From assembly GCA_028868455.1 (NCBI GenBank), contig JAGWUK010000249.1, positions 1 through 5,391 of the forward strand: DNA of 5,391 nucleotides, written 5' to 3'. The stretch comes from Burkholderiales bacterium (GTDB lineage Bacteria > Pseudomonadota > Gammaproteobacteria > Burkholderiales > Burkholderiaceae_D). The notes under the pieces were generated by a model. The model was not told the DNA's origin and searched no databases. It saw only the letters and a program-made list of their open reading frames with translations. A program made the translations under genes and the position numbers. Below are positions 1 through 4,667 of this stretch, in pieces. Position 1 is the first letter of the stretch. Each line of letters opens with the position of its first letter.

Positions 1-1102
1 CCGGGCGGATCAATTCCTCTTCAAACGGTGCTGCCTGCCCGCATTCACGCATTTCATTCAGGGCTGAAAGGTGCGCGGAATGGCTATTTTGCGAAGTCAT
101 TTTCAGCCAGTTCAGGCGCCCCTGTTGCAAGTCGGTGCGTGTGACACCTGCCAATTGCATCAAGACCTCGTTGGCGTCACTCAGTTGCCCGCTCATGTCG
201 CCTTGCATGATGCCAATCAGGCTGGAATTCACCAGCCGACGCAAACGCGACTCGCTGACGCGTAATGCATCCAGCATGCGCGATTTGTCCTGACTGGCCT
301 GTTCAGCAGCATCGCGTGCAGTCATGAGTTCTTTTTCCGCCAGTTTCATCCCGGTGATGTCGCGCACGCTGAAGACGCGGCCAACAAGGCGATCACGCAG
401 GAACTCTGGTTTCGAGACAAAGACAAAATAGCGCCCGTCGATCAAGGATAATACGTCTTCTGTCTCCAGTTCCGGATCGGTTTGCGTCTTTTCCATACTG
501 ACAGAAAACGCTTCGGTTTCCGATAAAGCAGATTTGATAAATCGGAACAAGGCTTCGCCGCTGCGCGCGGCCAGCACGTCATCGGACAAATTCCACAGCT
601 TGGCAAAACGCCGATTCAGATTAATGATTTTTCCGTGCAGGTCGATTTCCAGCACGCCCTCGGCAGTCGCTTCCAGCAAACTCTGCATTTGCGAAACCAG
701 ATGCGCTTGTTCTTCCTGTATCTGGCGCCGGTGCGTGATGTCTTCCGCGTGGATGACCCAGTAATTTTTGCCGTTTTCTGTATAGCTGGAAACGCGTTTT
801 TCTACCGGAAACGGGCGACCGTCGCTGCGCAACCATTCGCTTTCCGTAATCAGGCTTCCTGGGAAAACTGGCGTGGATTTCAGGTCTTCCCAGAAGAAAA
901 CGTCCTGCAATGCACATTCCACTTTTTCTAACGGGCAGCCAAGTAAATCCCGCTTTTGATAACCCAGCATCTGACAAACATTATTATCGACCTCCAACAT
1001 CACCAGCTCATCTGGCGCCACGACCATCACCGCATCCCTGGTATGGTCGATAATGTGCTGCAGCAGATCATCGCGAAGCTTGGGTTTATGGTGAGCGGAC
1101 AT
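1..1102 (-). CDS. Multi-PAS sensor protein, 3' end cut off by the window edge
   Basis: The frame stays open from ATG (complement of 1100-1102) to the window edge, giving 367 codons of an incomplete protein. Three PAS-type modules are visible: about residues 10-126 (ending in the PAC-like 'VIHAEDITHRRQ'), about 137-256 (from 'LLEATAEGVLEIDLHGKI' to 'VFSVRDITGMKLAE'), and from about 283 ('SESRLRRLVNSSLIGIM') past the end. Residues 256-290 form a helical linker. No membrane segment or signal peptide is visible, so the protein is probably a cytoplasmic sensor. The ligand cannot be told from sequence. The output domain lies outside the window; histidine kinase, hybrid kinase, GGDEF/EAL or HD-GYP are all possible. 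The start lies 14 nt after the HD-GYP stop on the same strand, with only a weak Shine-Dalgarno (GGCAAG), which suggests co-transcription and perhaps coupling. A PAS identity is well supported; the overall protein class is not. Confidence 0.85.
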   Translation of the reverse strand, partial: MSAHHKPKLRDDLLQHIIDHTRDAVMVVAPDELVMLEVDNNVCQMLGYQKRDLLGCPLEKVECALQDVFFWEDLKSTPVFPGSLITESEWLRSDGRPFPVEKRVSSYTENGKNYWVIHAEDITHRRQIQEEQAHLVSQMQSLLEATAEGVLEIDLHGKIINLNRRFAKLWNLSDDVLAARSGEALFRFIKSALSETEAFSVSMEKTQTDPELETEDVLSLIDGRYFVFVSKPEFLRDRLVGRVFSVRDITGMKLAEKELMTARDAAEQASQDKSRMLDALRVSESRLRRLVNSSLIGIMQGDMSGQLSDANEVLMQLAGVTRTDLQQGRLNWLKMTSQNSHSAHLSALNEMRECGQAAPFEEELIRP

Positions 1103-1116
1103 AGGCTTGCCGGTGT

Positions 1117-2427
1117 TCAGGTTTTGCCGGGTACAGCATTAGGCTGCGCCTTTTTTGACTGCGAATCGAAATAATAGTTAACCCGTTTGCGCGGATTCAG
1201 ATAATCAAAAATGGCACGAGGCAGCAAGCCCGGCCGTATGCTGGCGCGGATGCTGAGGTCTTTACTCTCATCGGCCAGATCCAGAATGATGGCATCTTCT
1301 TTCGGTATTTCGGCGTCGTACACCAACACGCGCGGGCGCAAGGGTTTGCCGACATTGACATTCATCACCAGGCCAATTGCCTCGTTCGACAAGCGTACCA
1401 GTGTACCTGGTGGATATACGCCCAGACTCTTGACCAGCGTTGCCATCATCGCCGGATCAAGCTGGGCGCGCCGGTGTGCATACATGGTCGATAAAGCCTC
1501 GTGCGGCGTGAGCGACTGCCGTGGATCGACATGATTGCACAAGTTATCGTAGACATTGGCGATGGTAACGATACGCGTCGCCATGCCGATGGCGCCGCCC
1601 TTCAGTTTTTTTGGATAGCCGCTGCCATCGAGCATTTCATGATGGTTGGCGATCACTTCGATCACGGCTTTCGGGATACCGGCTTTCTCGGCAATCTCTA
1701 CACCGTATTGCGTATGCAATTCAAAGAAATTCTGTTCCGTCTTGGTCAGCGCTTCTGCCTTGTTCACAATGCTGTCAGGAATATTGACTTTCCCGATGTC
1801 GTGAAACAGGCCAGCCAGTCCCACCAGCTTGATTTGCTCCTCCGTGCATTTGATTTCATGCGCCAGCATCATCGCCAACACAGATACATTGAGCGTATGA
1901 AAATAGATTTCTTCGCTGCCTGCCGTCTGCTGGATCAAATGCATGACGGTATCGTTGCCGGTCTGGAAAATTTCCGCCATGCTGGTAACCAGTTTGCCTG
2001 CTTCATGCAGGGTTTCCTTGGGCTTGGAAAAAATCGTTTTATTAATATTGCGCACGACGGTTGCCGCGTGCACGAATTTTTCTTCGCAGCGGGCGATTTC
2101 TTCGCGCTGTGCTTTTAATTTTTCAAAACGGGCTTTTTTGGCGTCCAGAATACTGTCGTACACCTTGCCCTGTGGGATAGGCGGATTGGGTTCTGCTGGC
2201 GGCGGTGGAGCCGGTTTCGCAGCCGTTTGCGCTGAGATCGGATCGGACTTGGACGGAATGTAACGAACGTGTTTGAGTTTGAGCGCCTGCAATTCCTGGA
2301 TTTGCTGTTGCGATGTGATCTTGAACGAATTCATTGGAAATGAATGCTCAAACCAACTCAGATCGAGCCTGATAAACATGCCGATCCTGACCTGATCTAT
2401 CACAATAAGCTGGCTATCATCCGACAT
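1117..2427 (-). CDS. DUF3391 + HD-GYP domain protein, predicted cyclic-di-GMP phosphodiesterase
   Basis: This 436-residue protein has an N-terminal DUF3391-type domain (from about residue 8; 'QVRIGMFIRLDLSWFEHSFP'). A Pro/Ala-rich linker (about 66-86) and a charged helical stretch (95-130) follow. The HD-GYP domain covers about 155-345, and a C-terminal extension ('GVYPPGTLVRLS', 337-348) runs to the end. Visible motifs are H177, H209-D210 in HDIGK, H238, H262-H263-E264, and D267-GSGYP (267-272), which matches the GYP signature. The family hydrolyses c-di-GMP to pGpG/GMP at a two- or three-metal centre, lowering c-di-GMP and affecting motility, biofilm and virulence. Position 291 is Asn in 'IANVYD' where many members have Asp as metal ligand, so activity is not certain. 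No membrane segment is seen. ATG at 2427 is the first start after an in-frame TGA and lies just before the conserved domain; no strong Shine-Dalgarno precedes it. It is the first gene of an apparent operon with the PAS protein. Confidence 0.92.
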   Translation of the reverse strand: MSDDSQLIVIDQVRIGMFIRLDLSWFEHSFPMNSFKITSQQQIQELQALKLKHVRYIPSKSDPISAQTAAKPAPPPPAEPNPPIPQGKVYDSILDAKKARFEKLKAQREEIARCEEKFVHAATVVRNINKTIFSKPKETLHEAGKLVTSMAEIFQTGNDTVMHLIQQTAGSEEIYFHTLNVSVLAMMLAHEIKCTEEQIKLVGLAGLFHDIGKVNIPDSIVNKAEALTKTEQNFFELHTQYGVEIAEKAGIPKAVIEVIANHHEMLDGSGYPKKLKGGAIGMATRIVTIANVYDNLCNHVDPRQSLTPHEALSTMYAHRRAQLDPAMMATLVKSLGVYPPGTLVRLSNEAIGLVMNVNVGKPLRPRVLVYDAEIPKEDAIILDLADESKDLSIRASIRPGLLPRAIFDYLNPRKRVNYYFDSQSKKAQPNAVPGKT

Positions 2428-2454
2428 GTGGTCGCATCAAAATGGAATTTTCTG

Positions 2455-2483
2455 ACGATAGCATACGAATACCTGTTTTGCAA
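2455..2483 (-). promoter_or_regulatory. Candidate sigma70 promoter for the HD-GYP/PAS operon
   Basis: Read on the minus strand, a TTGCAA -35 (complement of 2478-2483, 4/6 match) is separated by 17 bp from a TATCGT -10 (complement of 2455-2460, 4/6). A TG one base upstream makes it an extended -10. The predicted transcript would start about 20 nt before the ATG. The -35 lies inside a perfect 10-bp palindrome, TTTTGCAAAA (2476-2485), which could be an operator or merely AT-rich DNA. This is a sequence match only. Confidence 0.35.
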
Positions 2484-2527
2484 AAAGCTTACTTTGCAGC
2501 AACTGTGCTTTACGTCGCGAAAATGTG

Positions 2528-2543
2528 AAATTTATCTAAATTT
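2528..2543. repeat. Short AT-rich palindrome upstream of psd
   Basis: AAATTTA (2528-2534) and TAAATTT (2537-2543) form a perfect 7-bp inverted repeat around a 2-nt centre (TC). It abuts the predicted psd -35 box and sits in the 176-nt divergent intergenic region (2428-2603). It could be a regulator site or an UP-element-like A/T tract. Its arms are pure A/T, so chance is a serious alternative. Confidence 0.4.
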
Positions 2544-2571
2544 AACCTTTATAAGTGCTCAACGCTATAAT
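2542..2571 (+). promoter_or_regulatory. psd: Candidate sigma70 promoter for psd
   Basis: A perfect TATAAT -10 (2566-2571) lies 18 bp after TTAACC (2542-2547, 4/6 match to TTGACA). Transcription would begin near 2578, giving a leader of about 26 nt. An AAGGA ribosome binding site (2590-2594) then stands 9 nt before the GTG start. The consensus -10 and correct position make this the best-supported promoter of the window. Confidence 0.6.
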
Positions 2572-2603
2572 CGCTGACCAGTTTATTACAAGGATAGTTA
2601 AAC

Positions 2604-3452
2604 GTGTCTGACCGTCTTGCCGTTCTGCCGCAATATTTGCTGCCTAAACAAGCACTGACCATTTTTGCCGGCAAAGTTGCCAATGCGAAAGCGGGAAGCT
2701 TGACGACCAAATTGATCCGTTGGTTTGTCGGAAAGTATCAAGTGGATATGAATGAAGCTGCCAATTCTGATATTCGCAGTTATGCCAGCTTCAATGAATT
2801 TTTCACACGCGCATTGCGTGCCGATGCCAGACCGCAGGCTGGCAGCGATTTTATCTGTCCGGTCGACGGCGCCATCAGTCAGTTTGGCCCTGTTGCGCAG
2901 GGGCAGATTTTTCAGGCCAAGGGACATAGCTATTCGGCGACCGCTTTGGTCGGCGGCGACAGCCAGTTAGCCGACCAGTTTAAAGATGGCAGCTTTGCCA
3001 CTTTATATCTGAGCCCGCGTGACTACCATCGTATTCACATGCCTTGCGATGGACAATTGACGCGCATGATCTATGTGCCTGGTGCGCTGTTTTCTGTAAA
3101 TCCGACAACAGCGCGCGGTGTACCCGGATTGTTTGCGCGCAATGAGCGTGTCGTGTGCGTGTTTGAATCAGCCTTTGGGCCGTTTGTACTGACGCTGGTG
3201 GGCGCGACCATCGTTGGCAGCATGGCGACAGTCTGGCACGGCCAGGTCAATCCGCCGCGCAGTGCCGAAATACGTGAATGGCGCTATGACGATCAGAACA
3301 TCGTTTTGAAAAAAGGCGAAGAAATGGGCCGTTTTTTGCTCGGTTCCACCGTCGTCATGCTGTTTCCTGAAAACACCATGACGTTCAATCACGACTGGAG
3401 TCCAACCCGTCCCGTACGCATGGGTGAGAGCATGGGAAATCTGCCTGCCTGA
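2604..3452 (+). CDS. psd: Phosphatidylserine decarboxylase proenzyme
   Basis: This 282-residue protein is of the long E. coli Psd type. It converts phosphatidylserine to phosphatidylethanolamine, the last step of PE synthesis, at the inner membrane. Self-cleavage at the LGST motif (residues 246-249) before S248 yields a large beta chain (1-247) and a short alpha chain carrying an N-terminal pyruvoyl group. The catalytic elements are intact: D88 in 'PVDGA', H142 and H145 in 'SPRDYHRIHMP' (equivalent to E. coli H144/H147), and S248. Other conserved stretches are 'SYASFNEFFTRAL' (59-71), 'LFSVNPTTARGVPGLFARNE' (162-181) and 'VGATIVGS' (199-206). The GTG start is chosen because AAGGA lies 9 nt upstream and the N-terminus aligns with E. 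coli Psd. It appears monocistronic: its own promoter upstream, a terminator 70 nt downstream. The E. coli gene is followed by mscM and preceded by rsgA; neither is seen here. Confidence 0.97.
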   Translation: MSDRLAVLPQYLLPKQALTIFAGKVANAKAGSLTTKLIRWFVGKYQVDMNEAANSDIRSYASFNEFFTRALRADARPQAGSDFICPVDGAISQFGPVAQGQIFQAKGHSYSATALVGGDSQLADQFKDGSFATLYLSPRDYHRIHMPCDGQLTRMIYVPGALFSVNPTTARGVPGLFARNERVVCVFESAFGPFVLTLVGATIVGSMATVWHGQVNPPRSAEIREWRYDDQNIVLKKGEEMGRFLLGSTVVMLFPENTMTFNHDWSPTRPVRMGESMGNLPA

Positions 3453-3521
3453 ATCATTGGATGCCTTGTCGCTGAAAAATTTTCCGGCGACATGAGAAAC
3501 AAGCTGTATTGAACAGCAAAT

Positions 3522-3553
3522 AAAGCCCGGCCAATCTCGGATTGCCGGGCTTT
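3522..3553 (+). terminator. Rho-independent terminator after psd
   Basis: AAAGCCCGG (3522-3530) pairs perfectly with CCGGGCTTT (3545-3553). Four further pairs (CAAT/ATTG) extend the stem after a single bulged C (3531), leaving a 5-nt loop (3536-3540). The stem runs into T-rich sequence (TTTGTCGTTT). The A-run on the other side (AAA at 3522-3524, with GCAAATAA before it) is short, so it probably works mainly on psd transcripts. A second, weaker hairpin, TGTCGC/GCGACA (3467-3472 / 3487-3492), lies directly after the psd stop and may protect or attenuate the message. Confidence 0.85.
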
Positions 3554-3630
3554 GTCGTTTCTGGCGGCGTGTTTTGATGCAATCGCGACCCCGCCGCATA
3601 CGCCAAAGCATTAATCTGCAAAAAAAGGAC

Positions 3631-3659
3631 TTGCAAATCTGAATTAACTGCATAATAAT
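3631..3659 (+). promoter_or_regulatory. hemP: Candidate promoter of hemP / iron cluster
   Basis: TTGCAA (3631-3636, 4/6) and AATAAT (3654-3659, 5/6) are spaced by 17 bp. Transcription would start around 3666, leaving a leader of about 35 nt before hemP. The -10 box and start point lie inside the Fur-type operator, the arrangement expected for direct repression by Fur-iron. A CATAAT (3651-3656) is an alternative -10, but with a poor 14-bp spacing. Confidence 0.5.
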
Positions 3660-3690
3660 CTAAATAAGAATTGTTCTCGTTTAGATTAAC
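3654..3690. promoter_or_regulatory. Extended Fur-type operator (ferric uptake regulator box)
   Basis: The DNA can be read as three tandem hexamers, AATAAT, CTAAAT, AAGAAT (3654-3671), a central T (3672), then three inverted ones, GTTCTC, GTTTAG, ATTAAC (3673-3690). The core resembles the 6-1-6 Fur pattern (GATAAT-N-ATTATC, often GAGAAT-N-ATTCTC). A perfect 9-bp inverted repeat, TAATCTAAA (3656-3664) and TTTAGATTA (3680-3688), has the same centre as the core. The site overlaps the hemP -10 and ends just before the ribosome binding site. Fur as the regulator is inferred from the pattern and from the downstream iron genes. Confidence 0.7.
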
Positions 3691-3700
3691 GGAGTAAAAT

Positions 3701-3895
3701 ATGCCTGCAGTTGACACGATAACGCCTGCCGACCCCACGCTTACCGCTGTATCTGGTCCGGTGGTGACCAAATCGGTTCCCCGCCTCAAAAGTCAGGAAC
3801 TGATGCAGCACACGCGGGAAGTCGAAATAGATCACGAAGGCAGGATTTACCGCTTACGTATTACGCAATTGAATAAATTAATTTTGACCGCCTGA
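3701..3895 (+). CDS. hemP: Hemin uptake protein HemP/HmuP
   Basis: This 64-residue protein ends in the HemP family signature. Residues 31-63 contain 'SQELMQHTREVEIDHEGRIY' followed by 'RLRITQLNKLILT', matching the family pattern of H-x-G-x-x-Y-x-L-R followed by K-L-I-L-T. The first 30 residues are Pro/Thr-rich and look disordered. HemP/HmuP is a small cytoplasmic protein of heme-uptake loci; in rhizobia and Burkholderia, HmuP is reported as a positive factor for heme receptor operons, acting with Fur/Irr-type control. No enzymatic motif is present. The start is supported by GGAG (3691-3694) 6 nt before ATG. It is the first gene after the Fur-type operator, which suggests iron-repressed expression. 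No heme receptor gene lies in the window, so its target is elsewhere or downstream. Confidence 0.92.
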   Translation: MPAVDTITPADPTLTAVSGPVVTKSVPRLKSQELMQHTREVEIDHEGRIYRLRITQLNKLILTA

Positions 3896-3919
3896 AATCT
3901 AGTGTAGCCAGCCAGCGTG

Positions 3920-3948
3920 TTGACCATGCCAGTCAGACTACTTCTTAT
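3920..3948 (+). promoter_or_regulatory. Possible internal promoter between hemP and the 108-residue gene
   Basis: TTGACC (3920-3925, 5/6 match) stands 17 bp before TCTTAT (3943-3948, 4/6). It lies in the 181-nt gap between hemP and the next well-supported start (4077). If real, the downstream genes could be transcribed separately from hemP. No Fur-like dyad overlaps it, so this transcription might be iron-independent. No terminator hairpin was seen after hemP, so read-through from the hemP promoter is also likely. Confidence 0.35.
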
Positions 3949-3966
3949 TAATCAGGATTTTTCAAC

Positions 3967-3993
3967 ATGGTCCCGGCGCGTTTTCAGCGATGA
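3967..3993 (+). CDS. Possible 8-codon leader mini-ORF
   Basis: ATG (3967) opens MVPARFQR and stops at TGA (3991-3993). AGGA (3954-3957) lies 9 nt upstream of the start. The stop overlaps, as ATGA, an ATG at 3990 that is in frame with the downstream 108-residue gene. The arrangement is typical of translational coupling or a leader peptide, but an ORF this short can easily arise by chance and the peptide has no recognisable attenuation feature. Listed as a possibility only. Confidence 0.15.
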   Translation: MVPARFQR

Positions 3994-4066
3994 CAAATGT
4001 GCGCTGCAAAGTTCAGGCGCAGCAATGCAACCGGGGCAATGTTGCCGAAATCCTGTTGTTGGAATT

Positions 4067-4070
4067 GGAG
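4067..4070 (+). promoter_or_regulatory. Ribosome binding site that decides the start of the 108-residue gene
   Basis: GGAG lies 6 nt before ATG (4077). The in-frame ATG at 3990 would add 29 residues that look unlike the rest of the protein, and no comparable motif precedes it at proper spacing (only the coupled mini-ORF stop). The downstream start is therefore preferred. Confidence 0.7.
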
Positions 4071-4076
4071 AATTGC

Positions 4077-4403
4077 ATGTCGAATGAATCACTGATGGAC
4101 GAAGCGTTGTCCAGCCTTACGGGAAAATCTACCCAGCCGGAATTGCTGGTATCGGCGGTATTGCATCTGATGTCGCATTACAGCGTTAATTCGGCGCAAA
4201 CCAACGGGGAACAGGCTTGCCTGAAGCTGGCATCGGTCATAGAAAGACATTTAAAAGTACTGGCCAACCTGCCCGATCTGGCGCCGGTGCTGCGTGCAAC
4301 CTGTCTGCAATTGTCCGAGCAATGGGCAAGGCTGATCGAAAAAAGTTTACCGCAACCTGCCAAACTGCGGCGATTTCCGTGGCGCATGGCCAGTGCGGTC
4401 TGA
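4077..4403 (+). CDS. Unrecognised small helical protein in the iron cluster
   Basis: This predicted 108-residue protein belongs to no family I can name. It looks soluble and mostly alpha-helical: helices are likely at about 21-36 ('PELLVSAVLHLMSHYS'), 44-64 and 69-90 ('APVLRATCLQLSEQWARLIE'), with a basic tail (96-103: KLRRFPWR). It has no signal peptide or membrane span. Possible ligand residues are H30, H34, Y35, H58, C48 and C76; the H-x3-H pair in one helix is notable but proves nothing. It sits between hemP and bfd on the same strand, ending 23 nt before bfd, so it is probably co-expressed with iron genes. The start at 4077 is chosen for its GGAG at 6 nt; a longer 137-residue form from 3990 is possible. 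Coding is supported by the ribosome binding site, operon position and protein-like composition. A role in heme or iron handling is inferred from context only. Confidence 0.75.
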   Translation: MSNESLMDEALSSLTGKSTQPELLVSAVLHLMSHYSVNSAQTNGEQACLKLASVIERHLKVLANLPDLAPVLRATCLQLSEQWARLIEKSLPQPAKLRRFPWRMASAV

Positions 4404-4426
4404 ATTTGAAACAAGGAGAAATAGCA

Positions 4427-4666
4427 ATGATCGTCTGTGTTTGCAACAATGTTTCTGACAAAAAAATTCAACGTGCGGTTGAATCCGGCATGACGACCAT
4501 GTCGGAATTGCGCGAGCATCTGGATGTCGGCACCTGCTGCGGCAAATGCGCTGGTTGCGCACGCAAGGTATTGCGCACATGTGTTGATAACCAGTCAGGC
4601 GAACACAACGGCTTGCAGACCTTGCTGCATCGCCTGCACTTTTCGGCCACGCCTGTTGCCGCCTGA
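4427..4666 (+). CDS. bfd: Bacterioferritin-associated ferredoxin (Bfd-like [2Fe-2S] protein)
   Basis: This 79-residue protein starts 'MIVCVCNNVSDKKI' and carries the Bfd/BFD-like [2Fe-2S] ligand set C4-x-C6-(31)-C38-x2-C41. Bfd binds bacterioferritin and passes electrons, supplied by a ferredoxin reductase, to reduce and release stored iron; it is usually induced under iron starvation. It is longer than E. coli Bfd (64 residues), with about 15 extra residues at the C-terminus ('GLQTLLHRLHFSATPVAA' region). It also has additional cysteines C37, C44 and C52. No bacterioferritin gene (bfr) is adjacent. The start is supported by AAGGAG (4413-4418) 8 nt before ATG, and the ATG gives the canonical N-terminus. 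A related BFD-like electron-transfer role cannot be excluded, but the size and spacing fit Bfd. Confidence 0.93.
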   Translation: MIVCVCNNVSDKKIQRAVESGMTTMSELREHLDVGTCCGKCAGCARKVLRTCVDNQSGEHNGLQTLLHRLHFSATPVAA

Positions 4667-4667
4667 G

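Noticed and set aside
621..977. 118-codon minus-strand open frame
   Set aside because: It overlaps the PAS sensor gene on the same strand in another frame. The PAS frame runs uninterrupted and gives recognisable domains.
1501..2118. 205-codon open frame on the plus strand
   Set aside because: It lies entirely antisense to the well-supported HD-GYP gene, has no ribosome binding site of note and a composition typical of a shadow frame.
2344..2577. 77-codon plus-strand frame across the HD-GYP/psd intergenic region
   Set aside because: It begins antisense to the HD-GYP N-terminus, covers both predicted promoters and ends at the psd start region. The peptide looks like translated AT-rich spacer.
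3168..3653. 161-codon minus-strand frame over the psd 3' end and terminator
   Set aside because: It is antisense to conserved psd codons and runs through the terminator hairpin; no domain is recognisable.
3454..3789. 111-codon minus-strand frame over the hemP promoter
   Set aside because: It runs through the psd terminator, the Fur-type operator and the hemP 5' end on the opposite strand; no supporting signal.
4217..4426. Upstream extension of the bfd frame
   Set aside because: It overlaps the 108-residue gene. The Bfd family begins at M4427 ('MIVCVC'), which has AAGGAG at good spacing.
4524..4667. Upstream extension of the tonB frame
   Set aside because: It lies inside bfd in another frame. 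TonB proteins begin shortly before the membrane anchor, consistent with the ATG at 4668 or 4674.
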